Part shown: positions 39,794 through 50,046 of the stretch, one piece after another
Numbering within the stretch: the stretch's first letter is position 1
How the letters are laid out: each line of letters begins with the position of its first letter
Origin: Chaetoceros tenuissimus
Taxonomy: Eukaryota; Bacillariophyta; Thalassiosirophyceae; Chaetocerotales; Chaetocerotaceae
DNA length: 64,000 nucleotides
NCBI GenBank assembly: GCA_021927905.1
Contig: BLLK01000047.1
Coordinates: 1,426,001 to 1,490,000 of the forward strand
Direction: 5' to 3'
Made by a program: the position numbers and the translations under genes
Notes under the pieces: model-generated
What the model saw: the letters and a program-made list of their open reading frames with translations, nothing else
Told to the model about the DNA's origin: nothing
The model's database searches: none

Positions 39794-40945
39794 ATGCAAA
39801 CAAGTACATTGATGACCAAGCTCCGGGAAACCACGATAAGACATGCAATCTTTAGGAAAGATGAGGCTACAGAGCTCAAAGCACGTCGAAAATTGGACGA
39901 TTTACTCATAAAAGAAAGCATAATGGTGAAAGAATTGAATTATGTTTCAGAGTTTTCTTCAAATCAAAATCCATCACAGAAGAAGTCATCAATCAGACAG
40001 AATTCATTTTCGAATGAAGAAGTAAGAAAAAGAGCAAGACCATATGTAGTGGAAATTACAAATGCTCTACTACACTGTGCAGCTGCAGAATTAGAATTAA
40101 ATGGGGGCACTCGTAATGGCAATTCAACTAGAGATTTGCAAATTCAACGGGCATTTGAGCTATTGCAACACATGTCCAAAGGATCTCAGACATTGGAGAT
40201 GTTTCAAGATTCATTCGCCCTATGGGGATATGCAAGGATAAGGTTCAGTGAGAGGTCATTGCTTTTGTGCTCGTCCTTGGGACGACTTGAAATACCGCAA
40301 TTAGGTCGCGAAACTTTGCCAGTGGCCTTTGACCCTTTCATTGAAAGTCAGAGACATACTAGACAAAAGATATGGAATATTTTCATCAACAATGGTGTAA
40401 GAAAGGCCTGTTCCATTGGTTCGGGACCAGGAAACGATATCGCAGGCTTTGTATCTTTTTTACAAATGATCCTTTACAACAATTCTGACTTTCTTCTAGA
40501 TAAAATTGTATTAATGGATTGGTCAGTCCACTGGCAAAAGATTACAGTTCCTCTATGTGAAGTCCTTATAGAGAGGAAGCTTGTGAAGACAGGCATCAAT
40601 GGTTGCTGCGATATTACGAAACACTTAAACACTGTTGAAAACGAAGCTGCTTATCACGAGTTATTTCCAAAGAATGTAGCAGATATTGATTTCTATTCGA
40701 TAAGTTATTTGTTATCAGAGACAAGTTGTAGATGGACGTCGTTCTTGGATACTCTTGTTACTAAGTCGAAGCCACACACAATATTCTATTTCGCAGAGCC
40801 AACTCCGTGGCAATTACACGAAGTTCAGCGACTTTTTTGTAATTATCTTGATTTTGTATGGCTTGATAGTTCAATGGATACACCTTCGTTCTGGGGCACA
40901 GGAAGACGGGCAGGTCCCGCTGTCATGGTGGGCTTGAAAAGATAA
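39794..40945 (+). CDS. 5'-truncated SAM-methyltransferase-like protein
   Basis: 383 residues from the first ATG. It aligns with the intact paralogue (44571-45905) from TTIRHAIFRKDEA to the C-terminus, including the nucleotide-binding motif RKACSIGSGPGND (a class I SAM-methyltransferase motif I), LLDKIVLMDWSVHW, SISYLLSETSCRWTSFLDTL, PHTIFYFAEPTPWQLHEVQR and FVWLDSSMDT. It lacks the 55-60 residue N-terminal coiled region, which lies detached at 36233-36364. The frame is otherwise intact, so it may still make a protein. Confidence 0.65.
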   Translation: MQTSTLMTKLRETTIRHAIFRKDEATELKARRKLDDLLIKESIMVKELNYVSEFSSNQNPSQKKSSIRQNSFSNEEVRKRARPYVVEITNALLHCAAAELELNGGTRNGNSTRDLQIQRAFELLQHMSKGSQTLEMFQDSFALWGYARIRFSERSLLLCSSLGRLEIPQLGRETLPVAFDPFIESQRHTRQKIWNIFINNGVRKACSIGSGPGNDIAGFVSFLQMILYNNSDFLLDKIVLMDWSVHWQKITVPLCEVLIERKLVKTGINGCCDITKHLNTVENEAAYHELFPKNVADIDFYSISYLLSETSCRWTSFLDTLVTKSKPHTIFYFAEPTPWQLHEVQRLFCNYLDFVWLDSSMDTPSFWGTGRRAGPAVMVGLKR

Positions 40946-40993
40946 TAGCTTTTAATCGTTTGATTATGTAATTTGTATTACTCGGAAGTATTC

Positions 40994-43039
40994 TTAAGAT
41001 CTCATGTTGTACATTGCTGGTGAAGTCTTTCCAGAATTGTAAACATTTTGATATTCTCTAGACTGAGCATTTCCATCTTGTGGCATTGATTGCTGTCCAT
41101 TTTGAAATTGTTGATTGTGACTTTGCATGAAATTTGCTGATCCCATCATCCCATTATTCATGCCACTAAAACCGCTCATGTTATTCAAATTGGTATTCAT
41201 AAGTCCCATTGCATTCGCACCCCCCATATTAGCCATATTGTTGAACGCATTGAAGTTATTGGAGAACATATTGGAGCGATTAAGGGGTTGATTAGTATTC
41301 CCATAAAGTGCACCCATGTTCAAATCACTTGCTGCACCTGCAGAAGGTTGAGATTGTTGAAACATGTACTGTTGATCCCCAAAGCTATTCAGGTTATCCA
41401 ACTTTGGTTTCTTGAATGACTGTTGTTCAGGGCGTCCGTATTGGGATTGCTGTTGAGCAAACTGCTGCTGCCTCATCAACTGAAGTTGTTGCTGCTGCTG
41501 CTGCTGTTGTTGCAAGAGCAATGCTTGCATAAGCAGATTATTATTCATGTCTCCAGAGCCTTGGAGTTGGGCAGTAGGTTTCCAACCAAGCTGATTCATT
41601 TGATTTCTGTTCTGTTGTTGTTGTTGTTGTTGTAGAAGCATCTGGTACTGATTTTCATAAGAAGATTCATGTTGCTGGTTCACCATGGCCTTTTCTTCGG
41701 CTGCCTTCTTAGCGGCAGCTTTGAGGGCACTTTCCTCTGCATCAGCCTCTTGCTTCTTTGTAAGAAAGATTTCCATTTCGCGCTTGTATCTCTTCATATC
41801 TTCATTTGCCATATCCTTGTATTTTTTCAGATCTGGCTCTTCCAATTGAGACCATCTTTGACCAATAGTCTTTGCAAGAGTTTCAAAACCAATCTTTCCA
41901 TGACGCTGTTTCTTTGATTTTTCTTCCTCGTTTCCTTTTTCCTCTTTGTCTCCTTCTCGAGTTTCTTCCTCCGTCTGTTTCTTTGTTTCACCTTTTTTTG
42001 CTCCTTCCTGGCTCTTCTCTTCTGCTTCCTTCTTATCAGAGTCTTCGGAAATTTCTCCTTTTTCTTTCTTTGTCTCCTCTTCTACCTTCTTATTAGCATC
42101 ATCAACGGCCTTTTCGTCTTCGTTCTTTTCATTCCCTTCTGCGTCTTCTTTTTTTACAGCATTTTGGGCTTTAGCCTCGATCATATCAGCCTCGCGTTCC
42201 TTCTCTTCTTCAAGACTGGCAAGAATTCTCTTTCTTTCATGCTTAAAGAACAAGTTATAAGCACTTAGTGGTCTCTTTGGCTTTCCCTTGATCTTCTTCT
42301 TTTTTGTCAGAGGAAGAATAGACATCCCTGAAATTGAAGATGGAATAGAAATATCATTTCCAACTGTTGCACCTTTTGCAGCAAGAGTTGAAGCAGTAGC
42401 AGCCGAAAAGCCTCCCATACCGCCCATACCGGCACCTAGACCGGTAGGGAAACCAGCTTGACTTTGCTGACTTGATAAATATGGATTTCCAGCCGAGCCA
42501 TTCGACGCAGGACGAAGCAGGTTAGACGAGGAGGTTCTTCCATTATTGGAAGCTGCCATCATCATCATGGACGTGGGATTAATTGCTGCGCTAGCAGAGG
42601 GATTCATATCCATATTTCTAGTGAAAATATTGTTATTTGAAAAATTCTGATTGACAGAACCTTTAAGAGACCCGTTCATGAGATTAGTGCCTTCCTTGTC
42701 CTCAATTGGATTGTCTACGCCCAGTTGTCTCTCTTGAGGATTTTTTGCACCTAAGCTTTTCTCAGCCATAGCAGCTACCGCATAGGCGGCTTGCATTTGT
42801 TGGTCTGAATAGTTTGGCTGCACAAATGCCTGCTGTCCCTGTGGAGGCAAATTCTTTCCTGTTGCATTGTTATTCATAGATCCGTTGGACATCATGCTTT
42901 GCATGTTTGCGAGTGAGGATAGGTTCCCAGCACCGTTCATGTTCATAATACCGCTGGCACCAGGCGGATGTGATTGGTTTTGGGTCATAAAAGTGCTTGC
43001 GTTGTCGTTCACGCCTTCTCCACTATCTCCTGATGGCAT
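40994..43039 (-). CDS. HMG-box protein whose HMG domain is split by an acidic insert
   Basis: 681 residues. The N-terminal 245 residues are N/M/G-rich. The first part of an HMG box is at 252-275 (KGKPKRPLSAYNLFFKHERK). A roughly 100-residue Lys/Glu-rich insert follows (276-379), then the rest of the HMG box (380-427, GKIGFETLAKTIGQRWSQLE and KKYKDMANEDMKRYKREMEI). The C-terminus has polyQ runs (QQQQQQQQ) and M/N/G-rich sequence. HMG boxes bend DNA; Q/N-rich flanks are typical of transcriptional regulators. The insert lies after helix 1. Both halves are in one open frame, so no intron explains the gap. Confidence 0.85.
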   Translation of the reverse strand: MPSGDSGEGVNDNASTFMTQNQSHPPGASGIMNMNGAGNLSSLANMQSMMSNGSMNNNATGKNLPPQGQQAFVQPNYSDQQMQAAYAVAAMAEKSLGAKNPQERQLGVDNPIEDKEGTNLMNGSLKGSVNQNFSNNNIFTRNMDMNPSASAAINPTSMMMMAASNNGRTSSSNLLRPASNGSAGNPYLSSQQSQAGFPTGLGAGMGGMGGFSAATASTLAAKGATVGNDISIPSSISGMSILPLTKKKKIKGKPKRPLSAYNLFFKHERKRILASLEEEKEREADMIEAKAQNAVKKEDAEGNEKNEDEKAVDDANKKVEEETKKEKGEISEDSDKKEAEEKSQEGAKKGETKKQTEEETREGDKEEKGNEEEKSKKQRHGKIGFETLAKTIGQRWSQLEEPDLKKYKDMANEDMKRYKREMEIFLTKKQEADAEESALKAAAKKAAEEKAMVNQQHESSYENQYQMLLQQQQQQQNRNQMNQLGWKPTAQLQGSGDMNNNLLMQALLLQQQQQQQQQLQLMRQQQFAQQQSQYGRPEQQSFKKPKLDNLNSFGDQQYMFQQSQPSAGAASDLNMGALYGNTNQPLNRSNMFSNNFNAFNNMANMGGANAMGLMNTNLNNMSGFSGMNNGMMGSANFMQSHNQQFQNGQQSMPQDGNAQSREYQNVYNSGKTSPAMYNMRS

Positions 43040-43768
43040 TGTTTAGTAGAACAGTAGAACTAGCACAATAGATGGATTAGTGAGCAAAATTATGGGAAGT
43101 CGAAGTCTTGTTAATGATGACGATGCTTCCTAACAATATATGCAATAAGTGATATGGTGTGAAACAGCGTCAACAATAACTAGTCGTCGGCAATCCTTGT
43201 TAATTGCAAAGAGGGGAGAATGTCCTAAGGTTTTGACACTAATCAAATAGCTTTCTTTTACGACATTTCAGGCTTTCAAAAAACTGCATGAAAACTAAAA
43301 AGGCATCCTTTTGGAGAACAAGTGAGAACGTCCTTCTGATGCAAGATGACAATGAAAGAAAATGCAAGGAACCGTACATGTTTTTGTTTCTATTTGTTCG
43401 TTCTTCTCACTTACCAAGCACACCATTTATTTATAGTATGGAAGGGATGGAACCTGCGTATTCATCTACGTAGTATGTGTTGAAAAAGTAGAGTATATGT
43501 AAAGGTGAGTGAGTGAGTCTTGGGTTAGTGAAGTAGGAGTCTTTCTGCGAAAAGGAGAAAAAAATCAAAAGGATAACGCTATTTTGAATTTACAGATACC
43601 ATAAATTTCATCCATGACAAAAAGAAATACTACTTTTGCTATAAAAATAAATTTCTCATGGCCAACTCTTCATTTTTATTAAAATTACAATACCATTCTT
43701 AATGTCTTGTTTTCCATCTATCAGTTTCAATCTCTGCATTTTTTTCATGCATATCATCAACCATGTGG
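43040..43768. other. Intergenic, no gene recognised
   Basis: Promoter side of the HMG gene. A GTGAGTGAGTGAG microsatellite lies near 43505. A 61-codon ORF at 43288 has no coding features. Confidence 0.3.
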
Positions 43769-44284
43769 CTATGAATGATTACCATTTACTTTATCACCAT
43801 TCATCATATCATCCTTGACAAATAACCCGACAACTTTGTTTTTCGCACTTTTGCAAATTCTATATAAAAACAAGAGAGGGAAAACAACAATATCCGTCAA
43901 AAATTTTACTATCAGTACAACCATAAATTTTGCAAGAAGTGGTGGTCCAAGTATCAATGCTGTCACAAGTCCGCTTCTTTCTTTTTCTTTCTTGGCAACT
44001 TCAGTGCCTTTGTCTTCTGAGTCTTCTGCATCGGTTACTGTTTCTCCTTGATTTTCTTCTTCCGCTGCTTCCTCTGTCATTTTCATTATTGACCTAGGCA
44101 TTGAATTCACTTTGGATCTTCTAAATGGTTCACACGATGTTATAGGATGTAGGCTGAAAAGGTTTGAATATGCTGCATTTTTGTGTTGTACTTCTGCAGG
44201 TTTTGGAACCGTGAAGCCATGAACACTATTTAGCATACATATAACGCTTAGCAATAAGTGAAGTGTGGTTGCCTTTGCTTTCAT
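43769..44284 (-). CDS. Small plastid-targeted membrane protein
   Basis: 171 residues. A signal peptide (MKAKATTLHLLLSVICMLNS) is followed by VHG-FTVPKP, a phenylalanine at the expected cleavage point, which is the diatom plastid-import signature. An acidic stretch precedes two hydrophobic helices (TALILGPPLLAKFMVVLIVK and LTDIVVFPLLFLYRI). I do not recognise a family. Location in the plastid or its surrounding membranes is inferred from the leader. Confidence 0.6.
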   Translation of the reverse strand: MKAKATTLHLLLSVICMLNSVHGFTVPKPAEVQHKNAAYSNLFSLHPITSCEPFRRSKVNSMPRSIMKMTEEAAEEENQGETVTDAEDSEDKGTEVAKKEKERSGLVTALILGPPLLAKFMVVLIVKFLTDIVVFPLLFLYRICKSAKNKVVGLFVKDDMMNGDKVNGNHS

Positions 44285-44570
44285 TTTGAGGACTATCCAA
44301 GATCCTTTTCCACTTTGATATTATTTGAGTTTCTACTGTTGATATCTACGAAAATGAAAACAACTGAACATGAATTTAAGTAGAGTGGGGATGTCGTGTC
44401 ATCTTCATGCAGCTGTTGCTAAAAAGAGTTCCTTGTTGAAGATAGATGCTCCAAGCTCGATGGATATCTTCGTCAACCGCGTTCGGTTGGTATTCGCCAT
44501 CTATTTTTTCGGGAAAACTGAAATAAAAATCAAAAAACGTCAGAGAAATCCGTTTTTTTTCTAGTAGCCA

Positions 44571-45905
44571 TTACCCCTTCTTCATTGCTATCATAACAGC
44601 AGGACCTGCTCTTCTATCAGCTCCCCAAAGACTCGAAACATCCATTGAGCTATCAAGCCATACGAAATCAAGCTGTTCATTGAACAATTTCTGTACATCA
44701 TGTAATTGCCACGGAGTTGGCTCTGCAAAATAGAACAATGTCTGTGGCTTCGACTTTGTAACAAGAGTATCCAAGAATGATGTCCATTTACCTCTAGTTT
44801 CAGAAAGTAGATAGCTGATTGAATAAAAGTCTATATCTGACGCAGAAGTTTTCCCAAATAGCTCTTCATTGGCTTCCTTGTTATCCATATCGTTCAAATC
44901 CTTTGTCACGTCACAAAAAACACTTTTCATATCTACCCGAATTAGATTCTTTTCAAGCAGTATTTTACTCAGTGGAGCTGTAACTTCAATCCAATCCTGA
45001 CTCCAATCCATTAAAATGATATTGTCTAGAACAGGTTCAGACGATGAAAGGTGTTGTGGTTGATTTGTTTTTTGGGAGCGTACCATATGTAAGAAAGAAA
45101 TTAAACCTGAAGGATCGCATGCTGGTCCAGACCCTATAGAGCAAGCATTTCTTATCTTACCACTCGAAAAGATACTCCAAACTTTTTCACGAATCAATCT
45201 TTGCTTGTTCATTGCGGGATCTTTATCAAATGAAGATGAACATTGACTTTTTGGGATTTCGATTCTCGCGATTGATGTACATAGGAGCATGGATCTCTCA
45301 TAAAATTTTTGTCTACAGTAACCCCACAAGGCAGATGAATCTTCAAACATTTGCAATGTCTGACTACCTTTTGTCATACACTTTAGTAACTTTACAGCAT
45401 TTTGTATTTGAGTTGCTCTATTTGCATTTCCAGTTCGGGTCCCTTTTCCATTTCCTTCACCTCCATCTAATGCTTGTTCTGCTGCAGAACAATGAAATAA
45501 AGCGTCCGATATATTTAATATGTAAGGTTTGGCTTTCTTTTTCATTTCTTCAGTGGAGTATGAGTTCCGCACATTTGACGAATCTTGTGATTTATTTGAA
45601 TTTACTGAAAACTCTGAAACATAATTCATTTCAACCACAACATCGTTTTCTTTCAAAAGTAAATCTTCTAGTTTCTTTCTTGCACTTTTTTCAGTTTTAC
45701 TATCTTTACGCCCAATAGCATGTCGAATCGTATTCTCAATTGATTTGATCTTTGATTGCAATTTGATCTTTTTCTTAAGCTGGCGCTTTGCCTCTTTTTC
45801 TTCTTGACTTAGTTCAGTATTTGGTTTTCCAGCAAAAGAAGTAGTATGGTTGCACATGTCTGCGTCTGCTCTTTTTCGTTTTCCATTTCTTTCGTCACTA
45901 TTCAT
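44571..45905 (-). CDS. SAM-methyltransferase-like protein, intact paralogue
   Basis: 444 residues from the ATG at 45905. The N-terminus is basic (ERNGKRKRADAD), likely a nuclear signal, followed by a coiled region with SFAGKPNTELSQEEKEAKRQ. The core carries RNACSIGSGPACDPSGL (motif I), LDNIILMDWSQDWIEVTA, SISYLLSETRGKWTSFLDTL and PQTLFYFAEPTPWQLHDVQK. It is the full-length relative of the gene split between 36233-36421 and 39794-40945. The substrate is unknown. Note that motif I has SGPAC here but SGPGN in the truncated copy. Confidence 0.65.
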   Translation of the reverse strand: MNSDERNGKRKRADADMCNHTTSFAGKPNTELSQEEKEAKRQLKKKIKLQSKIKSIENTIRHAIGRKDSKTEKSARKKLEDLLLKENDVVVEMNYVSEFSVNSNKSQDSSNVRNSYSTEEMKKKAKPYILNISDALFHCSAAEQALDGGEGNGKGTRTGNANRATQIQNAVKLLKCMTKGSQTLQMFEDSSALWGYCRQKFYERSMLLCTSIARIEIPKSQCSSSFDKDPAMNKQRLIREKVWSIFSSGKIRNACSIGSGPACDPSGLISFLHMVRSQKTNQPQHLSSSEPVLDNIILMDWSQDWIEVTAPLSKILLEKNLIRVDMKSVFCDVTKDLNDMDNKEANEELFGKTSASDIDFYSISYLLSETRGKWTSFLDTLVTKSKPQTLFYFAEPTPWQLHDVQKLFNEQLDFVWLDSSMDVSSLWGADRRAGPAVMIAMKKG

Positions 45906-46245
45906 TTGTATACACACGCCGTATTTTAATTAGTGAGTAAGGTAAGGTAAGGTATGGTATGGTATAAGGAGTCGATGGATCTCGCTTGTTCATTAATTTG
46001 TTTGGAAAAATGAAGTTGTGTGTACGTACGTACTACACATACCCCAGACAATTTGAATGGCTGTGAAATACCGTTCCCCCCGTTCCACAATTACACAACA
46101 AAAATGAACATGAAAAGTAGTGGTAATAGAATACGAGTATAGCTATAAGAAGAAGAGCAAGGTGCCATACCATTTACTCCAACACCTAGATCACCACATA
46201 TAGCTTGTCAACTTTTTGCAGCGACATTGCAGAAATCTATGAGAA
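45906..46245. promoter_or_regulatory. Divergent promoter with simple repeats
   Basis: Includes a GGTAA/GGTAT run (about 45938-45967) and a GTACGTACGTAC palindrome near 46022. No gene. Confidence 0.35.
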
Positions 46246-47379
46246 ATGTTGAGTCTACAGAAACAGTTATTCAGAAAATCTGATTTGATGAGAAAATTTT
46301 CAAGTCTCAATTTTTACACAGATCCAAAACGATGCTTTACAATAACATCAAAAAGAAATGATGCAAACAAACAATCGAAGGCTGCTCACAATGAACCCAT
46401 TAGACTTTCAAAACTCATCGCTTCTCATGGTCTGAATATGCAAATGAGTAGGAAGAGTGCAGTGATGTTGATAGAAAATGGCTTAGTCACTTTTGGAGGA
46501 GAACAAATAATAGATCCTGGACATAAGTTAAGTATAAAAGAGGCTGTAAATGGAATCAAAGTAGCTGGAAGATTATTAAGACTGCCAGATCCCAAGAAAA
46601 ATGGACAATTAACGCAGGATCTTTTGGGAAATAGTACAGAAAGTAGTGAAACGAGGAAAACCATCGCTGACCCTTCCATGAAAACAAGAGTGTGGCTAGC
46701 TCATAAGTTACCTGGTGAATTAGTTTCGGAACACGATCCTGAAGGTAGACCAAGTCTAATTGAGCGTCTAGAGCGAGGGGGGGTTGGAAAACCAAAGAGA
46801 GCGAAGAAAGGGAAAAATATCCAGCCTATACATTTGAAGCCTATTGGTAGGCTAGATATGATCACAGAAGGTCTCATTTTGATCACCAATGATGGACAAT
46901 ACAAACGTGAATTGGAACTGCCTTCCAATCAGATTCATAGAACATATCGTGTGAGAGTACACGGTCTTGTTACTCCACAAAAACTGAAGGCTTTGAGAAG
47001 TGGAATGCAAATAAATGGGACTTACTACAAGGGTATGAAAGTTAACATAGAAACCAATAAAGGCAGAATGCCCAAGGGAGGTAACACAAATCAGTGGTTG
47101 AGAATAACATGTGTTGAAGGGAAAAACAGACAAATTCGCAGAACACTTGATCATTTAGGTTTGAAAGTCACCCGTTTGATAAGGATAAGTTTTGGTGACT
47201 ACGATCTTAATACCATACCTCCAGGATTATGTATCGAGGTCCCTTTGAAAAGGCTTGAAAATCAAAGGAAAAAAGGTCCAATAGTGAAGGGCGATAATAG
47301 AAATTCAAGGAACAAAGGCGCAAATCAGAAAAGACGCAACGACAGCAACGCATCAGTACAATGGATTCGTCACCAATAG
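46246..47379 (+). CDS. Organellar RsuA/RluB-type pseudouridine synthase
   Basis: 377 residues from a true ATG. An N-terminal basic leader (LMRKFSSLNFYTDPKRCFTI) suggests a mitochondrial or plastid destination. An S4 RNA-binding domain follows (about 51-98, IRLSKLIASHGLNMQMSRKS). The catalytic domain has PIGRLDMITEGLILITNDGQ with catalytic D204, then HRTYRVRVHG, EGKNRQIRRTLDHLGLKVTR and LIRISFGDYDL. These are the RsuA/RluB/RluE-type motifs. It would convert uridine to pseudouridine in organelle rRNA. The C-terminus is basic and low complexity. Confidence 0.85.
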   Translation: MLSLQKQLFRKSDLMRKFSSLNFYTDPKRCFTITSKRNDANKQSKAAHNEPIRLSKLIASHGLNMQMSRKSAVMLIENGLVTFGGEQIIDPGHKLSIKEAVNGIKVAGRLLRLPDPKKNGQLTQDLLGNSTESSETRKTIADPSMKTRVWLAHKLPGELVSEHDPEGRPSLIERLERGGVGKPKRAKKGKNIQPIHLKPIGRLDMITEGLILITNDGQYKRELELPSNQIHRTYRVRVHGLVTPQKLKALRSGMQINGTYYKGMKVNIETNKGRMPKGGNTNQWLRITCVEGKNRQIRRTLDHLGLKVTRLIRISFGDYDLNTIPPGLCIEVPLKRLENQRKKGPIVKGDNRNSRNKGANQKRRNDSNASVQWIRHQ

Positions 47380-47892
47380 AAATGTTTTATTCAGTAATAT
47401 AATGATTTCATATGAATTGTAGACGTTCGTATCGTTTTGGAAATTTAAATTTCATGACGAAGTATGTTGAACATGATTACATACGTAATACACAGATGGA
47501 TTATAAAAAAGAGGAAGGCATTCCATGTTTTTAAAAAAAAAATGGCGATACGACACTTTTCCTTCCTCTCTTTCTTCGTTTCCCAGGATCGATCCATGAC
47601 CGGTAAAAGAATGACCTTTAACACGTTCAAGAAACTCCTAAATTATACTTGTTCTGCTCGTGTTTATGGCTAAAAATATATAATTGTAAGAAGAGTTTGA
47701 TGCCGGTCCGGGGAAATATTCTCGAACCTGCATACACGTTTTCCTCCTTCTCTCATACGAGAACATAATAATACAATAAATAATTATTGAAAGTAAAATT
47801 TTCAACAAAGAAACTGTATAAGATAATAAAAAATATAGTTGAAGTGAGAGTTTTCAAGCGAAACCAAGTTTGGTAATAGATCATCTCGTACC
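47380..47892. other. Intergenic, no gene recognised
   Basis: About 510 bp, AT-rich; no feature beyond an A-run at 47531. Confidence 0.3.
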
Positions 47893-48435
47893 ATGTCGAA
47901 TATTTTAGGAAGCCAAATCAATCATACGACTTCAAACGGAGTCTTCATGCTAGAGGAGAGAACAGTCTCCATCGAACCACGTATCTCAGGATTAAGTCCA
48001 GAGGGAGGTGCCATTGCTGCACCGGATAAACATTTTCAATGCAATAGTAGTCATAAGACGGTTCGGTTCAGTAGTGTGAAGATCATTTCCTACAACGAGA
48101 AAATATTAGATATTCTTCAATCAGAGAATCACGAAGAGAACATGACAATAGAAGAGTTTGAAATTCAGAGAAGGAGAAATGATATTGATAAAATCTATGA
48201 GTCAAGTTGCATGAAATCACTCATTCTAAGAGCAAGATTAAAGTGTGGATCTATTCAGTCTAAAACTGAAGAATATGAGTTTGATGATGATAGCGACGAC
48301 GACGAATGCTATGATAGTGATGATGGATATGATATGGATGAGTATAGCAAGGAGTTACGGAAATGGGTTGCACTTTCAAATGCGCATGTGGATCAAAGAC
48401 TTCGACGAATGAATAACTTGACCAACTGTAACTAG
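47893..48435 (+). CDS. Small acidic hypothetical protein
   Basis: 180 residues. A short conserved-looking block (HKTVRFSSVKIISYNEKILD) resembles a motif that recurs in many diatom proteins of unknown function. A helical middle (TIEEFEIQRRRNDIDKIYES) is followed by an acidic stretch (EFDDDSDDDECYDSDDGYDM) and a basic end. It converges on the phosphatase gene. Function unknown. Confidence 0.55.
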   Translation: MSNILGSQINHTTSNGVFMLEERTVSIEPRISGLSPEGGAIAAPDKHFQCNSSHKTVRFSSVKIISYNEKILDILQSENHEENMTIEEFEIQRRRNDIDKIYESSCMKSLILRARLKCGSIQSKTEEYEFDDDSDDDECYDSDDGYDMDEYSKELRKWVALSNAHVDQRLRRMNNLTNCN

Positions 48436-48574
48436 CTGTATTATACTCCTCGAACAACAAGTCTCTTGTTGTAGTTGATGAACAATTTACTGCACATTCC
48501 AATTTTCAAAATTTTTGTATAATAGATAAGGATTTTAATGAATGACTTTTTTTCAATCACTTTTAATAACAAAG

Positions 48575-49366
48575 TTACCCTTCAAGAATAATGTCAAATG
48601 CTACACTTCTCAGTTCACAATTTAGGAATCCATCTTGCATGAGCTGTTTAACATCTGTATCCTCATAGCAGACGACACCTAACTCTGGACGAGTAAACAT
48701 GTGCATAAATATTGCAGAATGTGCAACGACAGCAATTGAATTCTCATCTGCCGGTCTTTCAGCTATGGTCTGCCATGCTTTTCTTGCTCGTTGACGCAGA
48801 TGTTCATCATCATTACTTTCTCTTATTTTCTGATATTCTTCAAACGAACCAAATTTTTCTTCATAATACTTCCATATTGGATCGCATTCATGTTTAATTC
48901 TGTTGAAGTCAACAAGAGGAAATGAGGTTTCCAATTGACTTTTTTCCAATCTCACATCGCAAATATAATTCACTGTTTCTCGCCAATGTTCGCAAGCGAG
49001 AAATGATACTGTCTCTCTCTTTACTTCACACTTCAAGACATGTTCAAAGGATTGATGTGCAGTTTGTAAAGCTCTTCTCATGGGTGACGAAATTATAGTA
49101 TCCACATGAATTTCTTCTTTTTGTATTTTCTTGGATAATTCCTTGCACTGTTCTATACCCTTTTCTGTAAGTTCTGCATCAAGATTTTTGGGATTGCGAT
49201 AATCGTTTCCTAAATTATGATATCCTTCTGCATGGCGAATGAGATGAAGTACAGGAAGGTTTTTGGCTTTTGCAATAGATGAATTGATAGAGTGTAGCCT
49301 CACTGCTGGGCTTGTCGATGAGATATCTGAAACTGCCATTAGAGTGCTTAGAAGTCTGATTGACAT
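48575..49366 (-). CDS. Histidine phosphatase (phosphoglycerate-mutase-like) family protein
   Basis: 263 residues. The catalytic motif is LIRHAEGYHN (R44, H45). A second arginine lies in SSPMRRALQTAHQS, an acid in ACEHWRE and the second histidine in AVVAHSAIFM. The motif order and length match eukaryotic PGAM-like phosphatases, which form a phosphohistidine intermediate. The RHAEGYHN wording is that of the broad-specificity group rather than of glycolytic mutases. The N-terminus could be a weak organelle leader. Confidence 0.8.
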   Translation of the reverse strand: MSIRLLSTLMAVSDISSTSPAVRLHSINSSIAKAKNLPVLHLIRHAEGYHNLGNDYRNPKNLDAELTEKGIEQCKELSKKIQKEEIHVDTIISSPMRRALQTAHQSFEHVLKCEVKRETVSFLACEHWRETVNYICDVRLEKSQLETSFPLVDFNRIKHECDPIWKYYEEKFGSFEEYQKIRESNDDEHLRQRARKAWQTIAERPADENSIAVVAHSAIFMHMFTRPELGVVCYEDTDVKQLMQDGFLNCELRSVAFDIILEG

Positions 49367-50046
49367 GATCTAGTTTGTTATTGATACGAAATGAACAAAG
49401 CTGATGTCGATGCTTGCTATGCTATTGCTCGTAATTTTCACTTTCTTGTGATGATGGCAGGTAGACTAATGAAAAGTAAGTTGGTACTATATGTAGTACC
49501 AAAAGGTACTACGAGCTACGAGTAAGTCGAGGAATGAGGAATATGAACAGGTTTAAAAATGACTACTGTCGTCATTGTTGGAAACATTAAAAGGGAGAGG
49601 AGAAGCAAAGAGAGAGAGTTTCCAAACTGTCATTGGTATCTAGTATATACAAGTACTCGACATTTAACTGATTGACCGTTTCCGGGAGGTTTTAATTCGT
49701 TTTCCGGCTTTCAGCCAATTTTTTCTTGCCCATTTTTTCCATCTCCACACGAATGCACTAGATTTTCTTGTGAACAAGCATGGCTTCCTCGCCCTGCAAC
49801 AAAATTCAATTCAAATCGCAACATATATACATATGGTAGCTTCTATTTACCAGATCCAATGCATGACAGTTCTTTCTTTTCTTTCATCCTTTCGAATTCC
49901 TAGTATTCATTTCTACAAGTTTGATTTGGTTGTCCCTTTCCGAGCAGTGAATTTTGCTCTTTAGGTACGTACGTTCATTTTTGAGTAATTGTTTTCTCTG
50001 CACAATTTTGAAGTACTCATCGGTTCATTTCTATATCAAATAGTTT
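49367..50046. other. Intergenic, no gene recognised
   Basis: About 680 bp of AT-rich sequence upstream of the phosphatase and before the IleRS relic. The N-terminal half of that synthetase, including its HIGH region, cannot be found here. Confidence 0.3.

Noticed and set aside
44370-44564. 64-codon plus-strand ORF
   Set aside because: No motif, no splice evidence and no relation to the neighbours.
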